From Lacrimispora saccharolytica (GTDB lineage: Bacteria > Bacillota > Clostridia > Lachnospirales > Lachnospiraceae), in contig JACJJN010000011.1 in assembly GCA_016899975.1 (NCBI GenBank), positions 1 through 64,000 on the forward strand: DNA of 64,000 nucleotides, read 5' to 3'. Position numbers and translations under genes: made by a program. How positions within the stretch are numbered: the stretch's first letter is position 1; each line of letters begins with the position of its first letter. Positions 52,396 through 59,892 of the stretch are shown piece by piece. The notes beneath the pieces were generated by a model that saw only the letters and a program-made list of their open reading frames with translations, was not told the origin of the DNA and ran no database searches.

Positions 52396-54321
52396 ATGCA
52401 ATATATCATTTTGGACGGTAAGACTCCGACTCATGGTTTTAAGGACGGCGTAGGAGCTAAGTCCTGGGACGAGGTTAAGGATTTCGATAACGTGGCCGTT
52501 ATGGTTCCTAAGGGCTATGTAGTCCTGGATTTCGATACAAAAGCCGACGCGGAGATTATGCTTAAGATCGTTGATGCCTTAGATGTGAAAACTCGAGTAA
52601 TGAAAACGACTCGCGGTATTCATTGTTGGTTTAAATCTCCTGAGGAGGATCCGAAAAATTTCATAAAAAACCGTTTAGCAATCGGGATATATTGCGATCG
52701 TAAAGCCGGAGGCCGTAACGCCTATGTAAAAATCAAACAGGACGGAGAGGCTCGTCCGTGGATCCGGAAAGTAAAGGCGGCTGATATGGAAACAGTTCCT
52801 AAATGGCTGTATTCCGTATCGGCTCCGTCCGGAAAATTCGGATTTAAGGGCATGGGAGAGGGATCCGGCCGCAATCAGGAGTTATTTAACTATATTGTTT
52901 ATCTACAGACAAAAGGTTTCACTCGTGACGAGATTAAAAAGACGATCGCAATTATTAACGATTATGTTTTTGAGGATCCGCTGAGCGAGACCGAAATCGC
53001 TACTATCTGCCGGGACGAGGCTTTTAAGCCGGACGATGTGATCGCCGAGCAGATCCAAAAGGCCGAGGATAAAAAGGTCGGCTTTAGTCATAATGAATTT
53101 GGCGATCAGCTTATACAGGAGTTTAAGATCATCGAGGTTAATAACTGCCTGTATGTCTATGAGGACGGTTATTACCAGGCGGACGATAAGATCATTGAAA
53201 GAAAGATGATCGATCTATTTCCGAGTATCTTACAACGGCAGAGATCGGAGGTATTGTCCTATGTAAAAATTAAGACTCACATTAACGCCGGGGATATAAA
53301 GGTAAATCCGTATGTTATCAATCTTAAAAATACTCGGCTCGATATCAGATCCGGAAAATGTCTCGAGTTTACGCCGGAGGCAATCGAATTTGACCGGATC
53401 CCGGTTATATACGATCCGAGCGCTTACTGTGCTGATCTGGATAAAATGCTCAATAAAGTATTTTGCGGAGATCGGGAGGTAATCAATCTTTTCGAGGAAA
53501 TGGTCGGTTACTGCCTGATAAAACATAGCCGATACTCGAAAATGTTTCTATGCTACGGCCAGGGATCAAATGGAAAAAGTACGATCCTGGATCTGCTGAA
53601 AACATTTCTCGGTCAAAATAACTATTCGGCCCTCAGCCTGGAAAAAGTAACCGCAAGATTTTCGACGGTCGAGCTTGAACATAAGCTCGCAAATATCGGA
53701 GACGACGTTGATAATACGACGATCCGGGACTCAGGTACATTAAAAAAGATCTCGTCCGGTAATACGATTACGGTCGAGAGAAAAGGCGAGAGTCCGTATA
53801 AAATCACGCCTTATGCGACGCACATTTACAGCGCGAATACGATCCCTCGGTCATTCGATAAGACAGACGGATTTTATCGCCGATGGATCCTCATTCCGTT
53901 CAATGCGAAATTTTCGCCGGACGATCCGGACTATGATCCTATGATCGTCGATAAAATCACAACGGAAACAGCGCTTTCTTATCTGCTTAATGTCGCGATC
54001 CGGGGCGCTCAGCGACTTATAAAAGTCGGCCATTTCACGGAACCTCAGCAGGTTAAGGACGCTCTCGAAGCGTATAAGGCCGATAACTCAACGGTATTAT
54101 CCTGGATCGAGGATAAGGAGCTTACTCTCGATTATTTTCTTGATACTCCGAGAGACGTCACATATTCGGAGTTTTGCGATTGGTGCAAAGTATCTGGCAT
54201 TAAGTCCAGTATGATAACCGGTAAAAAGACCTATTTTAAAGAGTTGATCGCTAAGTATGAATTTGAGGAAAAACCTCAGCAGAAAAGCGACGGCAAGCGT
54301 TATTTTATTTTGAAAATCTAA
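52396..54321 (+). CDS. Phage primase-helicase (prim-pol-like N-terminus, SF3 helicase)
   Basis: 641 aa. The N-terminal 130 residues have primase-polymerase-like features (GYVVLDFDTKAD, TTRGIHCWFKSP). The D5_N-like region follows, then the SF3 helicase with Walker A GQGSNGKST, Walker B-type LANIGDDVDN and sensor-like THIYSANTIPRS. The last 50 residues (YSEFCDWCKVSGI to DGKRYFILKI) form a winged-helix tail shared with the antirepressor at 41081. It should open and prime the phage origin. Confidence 0.9.
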   Translation: MQYIILDGKTPTHGFKDGVGAKSWDEVKDFDNVAVMVPKGYVVLDFDTKADAEIMLKIVDALDVKTRVMKTTRGIHCWFKSPEEDPKNFIKNRLAIGIYCDRKAGGRNAYVKIKQDGEARPWIRKVKAADMETVPKWLYSVSAPSGKFGFKGMGEGSGRNQELFNYIVYLQTKGFTRDEIKKTIAIINDYVFEDPLSETEIATICRDEAFKPDDVIAEQIQKAEDKKVGFSHNEFGDQLIQEFKIIEVNNCLYVYEDGYYQADDKIIERKMIDLFPSILQRQRSEVLSYVKIKTHINAGDIKVNPYVINLKNTRLDIRSGKCLEFTPEAIEFDRIPVIYDPSAYCADLDKMLNKVFCGDREVINLFEEMVGYCLIKHSRYSKMFLCYGQGSNGKSTILDLLKTFLGQNNYSALSLEKVTARFSTVELEHKLANIGDDVDNTTIRDSGTLKKISSGNTITVERKGESPYKITPYATHIYSANTIPRSFDKTDGFYRRWILIPFNAKFSPDDPDYDPMIVDKITTETALSYLLNVAIRGAQRLIKVGHFTEPQQVKDALEAYKADNSTVLSWIEDKELTLDYFLDTPRDVTYSEFCDWCKVSGIKSSMITGKKTYFKELIAKYEFEEKPQQKSDGKRYFILKI

Positions 54322-54365
54322 CAGCCGGGGCCGTGAGGCCCTGGTAAGAAAGGAGATATTTATTA

Positions 54366-56552
54366 ATGAAAGTAATCAAAAGAAACGGATCCGAGATCGA
54401 ATTTGATCCGAGTAAAATCTCTCAGGCAATCCGTAAAGCAAATACAGAGGTAAGTGATAAAGATCAGATCAATGAAATCAAACTCGCTTTGATTACCTCA
54501 GAGGTAACGGAGAAATGCCGGGATCTTAACCGGGCGGTAAATGTGGAAGAGATCCAGGAGATCGTAGAAACTGAATTAATGACCGCCGGAGCCTTTGAGG
54601 TGGCGAAACGCTATATCCGTTATCGGTACGATCATAACCTTAAGCGTACTCGTAATACCACGGACGACGTGATCCTTGCACTGATTGAGCAGAACAACGA
54701 GGAAATCAAACAGGAAAACAGTAACAAAAATCCGACGATCGCCTCTACTCAGCGCGATTATATGGCCGGGGAGGTATCGAAGGATCTGACCGCTCGCGTA
54801 TTTCTTCCGGAGGACATTGTACAGGCTCATAACGAGGGACTGATTCATTTTCACGACGCTGACTATTTCGCTCAGCATATTCATAATTGTGACCTGGTAA
54901 ATCTGGAAGATATGCTCGAGAATGGTACCGTTATTTCCGGTACTCTGATCGAGCGACCTCATACATTCTCGACCGCTTGTAATATCGCGACTCAGATTAT
55001 CGCCCAGGTCGCAAGCAGTCAGTACGGCGGACAGTCTATCAGTCTCGCCCACCTTGCGCCGTTCGTACAGGCGAGCCGGGAGAAATTCCGAACGGACTAC
55101 GGTCAGTTATTAAGCTATATGAGTCTCGATCAGTATTACGATTTTATCGAAACCCTGGTCTATAAGGATATCGTTAAGGGAGTACAGACGATCCAGTATC
55201 AGGTAGTTACTCTCATGACGACAAACGGACAGGCTCCGTTTATTACCGTCTATATGAATATCAACGAGGCCCCGGAGGGGCAGGAACGGGAGGATCTGGC
55301 CGCTATTATTGAGGAGACCTTAAAGCAGAGAATCCAGGGCGTAAAAAATGAGGTAGGTGTATGGATCACTCCGGCTTTTCCGAAATTGATCTATGTCCTG
55401 GACGAGAATAACGTCCGGCCCGGATCAGAGTATGGCTATCTTACCGAACTGGCGGCAAAATGCACGGCTAAAAGAATGGTTCCGGACTATATCAGCGCTA
55501 AGATCATGAGAGAGTTGAAAGGCGACGTCTATACCTGTATGGGGTGCAGATCGTTTTTAACTCCGGATCGGTTCACGGACGCCGGAGTCGGTAACATTGC
55601 AAATGCCGGAAATTATGAGCCGGAAGTACATAAATATTATGGCCGGTTTAATCAGGGTGTTGTGACGATCAATCTCGTCGATGTGGCTCTTTCTTCCGGA
55701 GGAGATAAAGAGAAATTCTGGGAGATCCTCGACGAGCGTCTCGATCTCTGCTATCGCGCTCTTATGATCCGCCATGAACGCCTCGAGGGTACGCCGTCCG
55801 ATGTAGCGCCGATCCTCTGGCAGTATGGGGCGCTCGCAAGACTGAAAAAAGGAGAAAAGATCGATAAACTCTTACACGGTGGCTACTCTACGATCTCGCT
55901 CGGATATGCCGGTCTCTACGAATGTACTCGGTATATGACCGGCGCGTCTCACACTGATCCGGAGGGTACGCCGTTCGCGATCGAGGTTATGGAGGCTCTT
56001 AATAAAGCTACCGCGGCCTGGAAAGCAAAAGAGGACGTCGATTTCTCGCTTTATGGTACTCCTCTTGAGAGTACGACTTATAAGTTTGCGAAATGTTTAC
56101 AGCGGCGTTTCGGCGTGATCGAGGGCGTTACCGATAAAAATTACATTACAAACAGCTATCACGTTCACGTTACCGAACCGATCGACGCTTTTTCAAAACT
56201 GGATTTCGAGGCTCAGTTCCAGAAACTCAGCCCAGGCGGAGCGATCTCTTACGTCGAGGTTCCGAATATGCAGAATAATATTGAGGCCGTCCTCGCTGTA
56301 ATCGGTCATATTTATGACAATATCATGTATGCGGAACTGAATACCAAAAGCGATTATTGCCAGGTCTGCGGCTATGACGGTGAGATCCAGATCGTCGAGG
56401 AGGACGGTAAATTGATCTGGGAGTGTCCGAACTGCGGAAACCGCGATCAGAGTAAACTCAATATCGCGCGCCGGACTTGCGGATATATCGGCTCTCAGTT
56501 TTGGAACCAGGGCCGGACTCAGGAGATTAAAGATCGCGTCTTACATTTATAA
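54366..56552 (+). CDS. nrdD: Anaerobic ribonucleoside-triphosphate reductase (class III)
   Basis: 728 aa. N-terminal ATP-cone (MKVIKRNGSEIEFDPSKISQ), then the glycyl-radical barrel (FHDADYFAQHIHNCDLVNLE, MGCRSFL). The C-terminal zinc site uses CQVCG and CPNCG, and the glycyl radical loop is RRTCGYIGSQFWNQGR with Gly at about 706. It makes dNTPs without oxygen for phage replication. AAAGGAGAT upstream. Its activase is at 57031, separated by two small genes. Confidence 0.96.
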   Translation: MKVIKRNGSEIEFDPSKISQAIRKANTEVSDKDQINEIKLALITSEVTEKCRDLNRAVNVEEIQEIVETELMTAGAFEVAKRYIRYRYDHNLKRTRNTTDDVILALIEQNNEEIKQENSNKNPTIASTQRDYMAGEVSKDLTARVFLPEDIVQAHNEGLIHFHDADYFAQHIHNCDLVNLEDMLENGTVISGTLIERPHTFSTACNIATQIIAQVASSQYGGQSISLAHLAPFVQASREKFRTDYGQLLSYMSLDQYYDFIETLVYKDIVKGVQTIQYQVVTLMTTNGQAPFITVYMNINEAPEGQEREDLAAIIEETLKQRIQGVKNEVGVWITPAFPKLIYVLDENNVRPGSEYGYLTELAAKCTAKRMVPDYISAKIMRELKGDVYTCMGCRSFLTPDRFTDAGVGNIANAGNYEPEVHKYYGRFNQGVVTINLVDVALSSGGDKEKFWEILDERLDLCYRALMIRHERLEGTPSDVAPILWQYGALARLKKGEKIDKLLHGGYSTISLGYAGLYECTRYMTGASHTDPEGTPFAIEVMEALNKATAAWKAKEDVDFSLYGTPLESTTYKFAKCLQRRFGVIEGVTDKNYITNSYHVHVTEPIDAFSKLDFEAQFQKLSPGGAISYVEVPNMQNNIEAVLAVIGHIYDNIMYAELNTKSDYCQVCGYDGEIQIVEEDGKLIWECPNCGNRDQSKLNIARRTCGYIGSQFWNQGRTQEIKDRVLHL

Positions 56553-56563
56553 GAGGTGTGAAT

Positions 56564-56737
56564 ATGGATCGGATATGTAAAACAATATGGTGGTTTGTAT
56601 TTCTCGCGGTCGTATGGCAAGGATTAGAATTATTATTCTATGGAGAAATACAGCCGAGAATAGTAGATGATATCATGGGACTTTTATTTTTGCCTTTTAT
56701 ATATTTCGCGATGGGAAAGGAGAAAGAAAATGAATAA
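56564..56737 (+). CDS. Small phage membrane protein (57 aa)
   Basis: MDRICKTIWWFVFLAVVWQG start, with two hydrophobic segments (about 8-25 and 38-50). AGAGGTG upstream. Overlaps the next gene by 8 bp. Unknown. Confidence 0.6.
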   Translation: MDRICKTIWWFVFLAVVWQGLELLFYGEIQPRIVDDIMGLLFLPFIYFAMGKEKENE

Positions 56738-57050
56738 GCGTGAAGCTATTGAAGAGCTGAAAGCTAACGTTGGCTGTATAGAGCTTGATGTAAGTAACGG
56801 ACGTATCTTAACCGAAAGAGATCAAGCTTTTATCGACGCTTGCGCTTGTGCGATCGAGGCTATTGAGGGATCGTTTCGTAACGATCCAGTACCGGCCGTA
56901 AAGGTTGATTGGTACGGAGCTAATAAATATTTTTGTCCGGCGTGCAGAAAACAGCAGAAAGAAACTCGCAAAAATTATAAATCCGGTTGTTATTGCGAAA
57001 GGTGCGGCCAAAGATTGGAGGCTTTTAAAAATGCGATACGGGAAAATTAA
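56730..57050 (+). CDS. Phage zinc-ribbon protein (106 aa)
   Basis: Helical N-terminus (KREAIEELKANVGCIELDVS) and a C-terminal zinc ribbon with CPAC and CERCG pairs. ATG 56730 follows AAAGGAG; the frame is open to 56667. Overlaps nrdG by 20 bp. Function unknown. Confidence 0.7.
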   Translation: MNKREAIEELKANVGCIELDVSNGRILTERDQAFIDACACAIEAIEGSFRNDPVPAVKVDWYGANKYFCPACRKQQKETRKNYKSGCYCERCGQRLEAFKNAIREN

Positions 57051-57516
57051 TAAAACAGATATTGCAAACGGCCCAGGAGTCAGAGTAAGCCTTTTTGTCT
57101 CCGGGTGTCGAAATCACTGTAAAGGGTGTTTCAATCCGGAGACCTGGGCTTTCGATTACGGCGAGGCTTTTACTCTCCGGACAGTAGACGAGATCCTTAA
57201 AGCCCTGGATAAGCCTTATATTTCCGGTCTCTCGATTCTGGGCGGCGAGCCGTTTGAGCCGGAGAATGTCGGTACTGTTTTCGATCTCTGCCGCCAGGTG
57301 AAAAGCAGATTTCCGGATAAAACGATCTGGATTTATACCGGCTATCTGTATGAAAAGATCGAGCCGATCCTTAACGATACGATCGACGTTCTGGTCGATG
57401 GGCCGTTTATCGAGGCTCAGAAAGATATTACATTGAAATTTAAAGGATCCAAAAATCAGAGGATAATTGACGTCCAGGCGTCGAGATCCTCCGGATCCGT
57501 AAAGCTCTTATATTGA
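57031..57516 (+). CDS. nrdG: Anaerobic ribonucleotide reductase activating protein
   Basis: Radical SAM activase, 161 aa. The cluster motif is CRNHCKGC in LFVSGCRNHCKGCFNPETW; GLSILGGEPFEP and IWIYTGYLYE follow. It installs the glycyl radical on NrdD. ATG 57031 is spaced from GGAGG; longer frames from 56905 would lie inside the previous gene. Confidence 0.94.
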   Translation: MRYGKINKTDIANGPGVRVSLFVSGCRNHCKGCFNPETWAFDYGEAFTLRTVDEILKALDKPYISGLSILGGEPFEPENVGTVFDLCRQVKSRFPDKTIWIYTGYLYEKIEPILNDTIDVLVDGPFIEAQKDITLKFKGSKNQRIIDVQASRSSGSVKLLY

Positions 57517-57531
57517 GGAGGATAGAATAGT

Positions 57532-58113
57532 ATGAAACTTAAAAAATTAATCAAAGACACTTTCGCTATCTGGCTTATCATGGTGCTTATCGCAATCAGC
57601 ATTTTCTTTCTGATCGGTTGCCCTCTGGCGGCGGTGGTGCTCATTGTTATCGCGATCGTGTGTAATGTAGTGGATCCTCTGGATCGGGAAGAGATACAGA
57701 TTAAATATTTCCGCGGCAGTATTCCGATCGGAAAGATTTCGGTCGGAGACTGGATCGATCTCCGGGCCGCTGAGCGAGTAGAAATTAAAAAGGGAGAGTA
57801 TTATCTGATCCCTCTCGGAGTTGGTATGATCTTACCTCATGGCTATGAGGCTCACGTACTGCCGAGGTCGTCTACTCCGTCAAAGTTTGGTATTATCCTG
57901 GCTAACAGTATGGGGATCATCGATAACAGCTATTCCGGAGATAATGACGAATGGAAATTTCCGGCGATTGCGATTAGAGATACTGTGATCGAAAAGGGCG
58001 ACCGGATCGCTCAGTTCCGGATCATGAAAAATCAGCCGCGTATTGATTTTGAAAGAGTATTGCACTTGAATAAGAAAAGCCGCGGCGGTATCGGTAGTAC
58101 AGGACGGAGGTAA
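57532..58113 (+). CDS. dUTPase with N-terminal membrane anchor
   Basis: 193 aa. All five trimeric dUTPase motifs are present: DLRA (about 78), [35 protein letters not shown] and [10 protein letters not shown]. The first 45 residues carry two hydrophobic segments ([33 protein letters not shown]), not seen in usual dUTPases. AGGAGG fits ATG 57532 and no better internal start is visible, so the anchor looks genuine. It should hydrolyse dUTP, here tied to the membrane. Confidence 0.85.
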   Translation: MKLKKLIKDTFAIWLIMVLIAISIFFLIGCPLAAVVLIVIAIVCNVVDPLDREEIQIKYFRGSIPIGKISVGDWIDLRAAERVEIKKGEYYLIPLGVGMILPHGYEAHVLPRSSTPSKFGIILANSMGIIDNSYSGDNDEWKFPAIAIRDTVIEKGDRIAQFRIMKNQPRIDFERVLHLNKKSRGGIGSTGRR

Positions 58114-58120
58114 AAAAGCT

Positions 58121-58213
58121 ATGGATTTATTTATCGCGTTTGTGGCCGGAGCGGTATTCGGTGCTATTGCTCTGGCGGTGGTGTGTTGTGCTTTAGTGAA
58201 TAAGGAGAAGTAA
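58121..58213 (+). CDS. Tiny phage membrane protein (30 aa, DUF3789-like)
   Basis: MDLFIAFVAGAVFGAIALAV and then CCALVNKEK: one membrane span rich in Ala and Gly, short basic tail. CGGAGG upstream. The shape matches small DUF3789-type phage proteins. Confidence 0.6.
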   Translation: MDLFIAFVAGAVFGAIALAVVCCALVNKEK

Positions 58214-58572
58214 TTTCACAACAAAAAGCATAACAAAAACATAACAAAAACAGGGTTTTTAACAAAAACTATAGAAACTCGAAAATTTTAATTTCTTCCG
58301 GTCATAACAAAAACTTGTAAAAATAACAAAATGAAAAGTAATTCTGTTATAGTTTCTGTTATCGAAATATCGAAAAACTTTTTGAAATATCGAAAACGGT
58401 TTTTAATATATCGAAAAAATTTAACCTCTTATAACATAATAACATTTTCTTCTTTATTTTCTAAAGAAAATATAATATATAGGAGTAGTAGATATAAAAA
58501 AGAAATATATATAGAATTTCACGATTTTTTTGTTATTCTGTTATGACCGGATTTTTTTGGAGGTAAAAATAA
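58214..58572 (+). repeat. Regulatory region of the late regulator; right copy of the long inverted duplication
   Basis: Non-coding, 359 bp, AT-rich. Homologous in inverse orientation to 38963-39291 (see that entry for exact matches). It contains ATAACA repeats at an 11-bp period (58229-58250), a TATCGAAA array (58359-58417), and ends 28 bp before the start of the DUF1492 gene. Even the ribosome-site regions align loosely between the copies (ATTTTTAGGAGG and TTTTTTTGGAGG). Confidence 0.85.
58359..58417. promoter_or_regulatory. TATCGAAA repeat array upstream of the late regulator
   Basis: TATCGAAA at 58360, 58368, 58388 and 58408, spaced 8, 20 and 20 bp. The first three copies match the array at 39699-39747 in sequence and order. 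Probable repressor operators (inference). Confidence 0.6.
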
Positions 58573-59013
58573 ATGGAAGATCAGACAGTCCGGAACATGG
58601 AGAAACGGAAAAAGAGGTTTCTGAAAAGGTACCGGAAAAATGTTGACTGTATCGAGCGTCTGGAAAGAAAAAAGGTCGATCTTGAAAGCCGGATCGGATC
58701 GGTAAAGTCGCCCAGTCTTTCCGGTATGCCTCGAGGCGGTACTCCGGTTACTCAGGCCGATCTTGTTTCGGAAAAAATCGATCTTGAAAAAAGGATCGAA
58801 AAATTAAAGGAAAAAAATCACAAAGTAAAAGAAGAGATCCTCGAGGAAATCGACGCTCTGGAAGATACTCGCTATTGCGAGGTTATGGAGGCTCATTTTA
58901 TTGACGGTCTCACTTTTGAAAGGATCGCTGAATATATGGGCTATACAGAGCGGCATATCTATAACCTTTATAAAGAGGCTATTAGCCTCCTGGTGGTTAT
59001 GGATATTTCATAA
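58573..59013 (+). CDS. Phage late transcription regulator, DUF1492 / sigma-70 region 4-like
   Basis: 146 aa. A coiled-coil N-terminal two thirds (ERLERKKVDLESRI; KIDLEKRIEKLKEKNHKVKE) and a C-terminal helix-turn-helix (GLTFERIAEYMGYTERHIYN) like sigma region 4. By analogy with DUF1492/ArpU/RinA-type proteins it likely turns on packaging and structural genes. It stands alone after the early operon, with its own duplicated control region. Confidence 0.82.
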   Translation: MEDQTVRNMEKRKKRFLKRYRKNVDCIERLERKKVDLESRIGSVKSPSLSGMPRGGTPVTQADLVSEKIDLEKRIEKLKEKNHKVKEEILEEIDALEDTRYCEVMEAHFIDGLTFERIAEYMGYTERHIYNLYKEAISLLVVMDIS

Positions 59014-59128
59014 CAGTTTCGTTTCAATAACATTACGATTTCAGTACATTACAGTTCACGGAGGAATGTAGTATTATGCTATTGTAGCGATTTGGGTATA
59101 AAGCTCATTTGGTTAAGCCTCCACGACG

Positions 59129-59166
59129 GAGAGGGCCGGGATCCTGTACAGGGTTTCGGCTCTTTT
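59129..59166 (+). terminator. Hairpin and T-run before the tRNA gene
   Basis: GAGGGCCG (59131-59138) pairs with CGGCTCTT (59157-59164) with G-T pairs, enclosing CCTGTACAGG, and TTTT follows. It ends about 8 bp before tRNA-Leu. Between 59014 and 59128 I see no gene; repeated ACATTAC and an ATTATGCTAT-like -10 hint at a promoter. Confidence 0.5.
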
Positions 59167-59173
59167 CAATTAT

Positions 59174-59255
59174 GGCGGATTGGTGGAACAGGCAGACACA
59201 CGAGACTTAAAATCTCCGGCTATATAGCGTATCGGTTCAAGTCCGATATCCGTCA
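59174..59255 (+). tRNA. tRNA-Leu (anticodon UAA), phage-borne
   Basis: Acceptor stem GGCGGAT/ATCCGTC, D-arm GGTGGAACAGGCAGACAC, anticodon loop CTTAAAA with stem GAGA/TCTC, long variable arm typical of tRNA-Leu, T-arm ATCGG-TTCAAGT-CCGAT, discriminator A. CCA is not encoded. It reads UUA codons. It lies in the prophage just before the HNH gene. Confidence 0.92.
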
Positions 59256-59274
59256 CTTAGAAAGAGGGTGTGAT

Positions 59275-59679
59275 ATGCTACTTAAATCATGTGGCCGGTG
59301 TGGTAATCTTATACCGTATGGGGCCGCCTATTGTAGTACGTGCCTCCCTATAGTACAGGCCGAGAGAGAGGCCAGGATCCAGGAGGCTAAGCGTAAGGGT
59401 AATCGTAAGTATAATAGTAAGAGAGATCCTAAGTATGTACGATTCTATAATAGTCCTGAGTGGCTAGCCTTATCAGCTAAGCGATTACAGGACGACGGCT
59501 ATCGCTGTGTTATGTGTGGTAAGATAGCGACTGAGGTCGATCATATTATAGAGATCAAAACTCCTGAGGGATGGGAGAAGAGACTGGACTATTATAATAC
59601 TCGATCGTTATGTCATGAGTGCCATGATAAGAGGCACAATAGATTTAAAAGAAAGAAGATACGTCCTAAGACGCGCTAA
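59275..59679 (+). CDS. HNH endonuclease (phage packaging type)
   Basis: 134 aa. N-terminal zinc ribbon (CGRCG, YCSTC), then the HNH domain: YRCVMCGKIATEVDHIIEIK, then TRSLCHECHDKRHN. Such proteins next to terminase genes assist DNA packaging in cos phages. ATG 59275 has AGAGGGTGTG; the longer frame from 59092 runs through the tRNA and is rejected. Confidence 0.88.
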   Translation: MLLKSCGRCGNLIPYGAAYCSTCLPIVQAEREARIQEAKRKGNRKYNSKRDPKYVRFYNSPEWLALSAKRLQDDGYRCVMCGKIATEVDHIIEIKTPEGWEKRLDYYNTRSLCHECHDKRHNRFKRKKIRPKTR

Positions 59680-59680
59680 T

Positions 59681-59706
59681 CGCCGTTTTAAGGCGTTTTC
59701 TTTTTT
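59681..59706 (+). terminator. Short terminator after HNH
   Basis: CGCC, loop GTTTTAA, GGCG followed by TTTTCTTTTTT. Short stem but a long T-run. Confidence 0.55.
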
Positions 59707-59716
59707 ATATGATTAA

Positions 59717-59736
59717 ATTATCGAATATTCGATAAT
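59717..59736. promoter_or_regulatory. Palindrome ATTATCGAA-TA-TTCGATAAT before the tailspike
   Basis: Perfect 20-bp palindrome. With the flanking GAAC it is the inverse of the site at 44452-44476 except at the centre. Confidence 0.6.
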
Positions 59737-59759
59737 GAACGAAAATAGAGCCTAATTCG

Positions 59760-59870
59760 AAAGCCTGAGGCGTATTCTACACCGAAAGGGTAGGGGTGGG
59801 TAAAATTCTACGAAGCCCTACGGGGATAACGGTACAGGGGGAGTGTTTTGTAGCAAAAACTCCCCACGGA
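59760..59870 (+). other. Possible cos-like packaging region with a strong hairpin
   Basis: G-rich stretch GGGTAGGGGTGGG (about 59788-59800) followed by TAAAATTCTACGAAGCCC, the kind of sequence found between HNH and terminase genes in cos phages. A hairpin of about 12 bp with one bulge lies at 59837-59864 (GGGGAGTGTTTTG/CAAAAACTCCCC, loop TAG). The 213-bp gap has no gene. The cos reading is inference. Confidence 0.4.
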
Positions 59871-59892
59871 GTATAAAAAAGGAGGTTTTATT

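Noticed and set aside
58217-58345. CRISPR-like repeats
   Set aside because: Repeats are only 11 bp, contiguous and AT-rich, with no unique spacers and no cas genes in the window.
58331-58546. Open frame of 71 codons in the right repeat module
   Set aside because: It lies within the duplicated non-coding region, has low-complexity Ile/Lys/Phe-rich content and no ribosome site.
59092-59274. N-terminal extension of the HNH protein
   Set aside because: The frame runs through a terminator and a complete tRNA-Leu gene; ATG 59275 has its own ribosome site.
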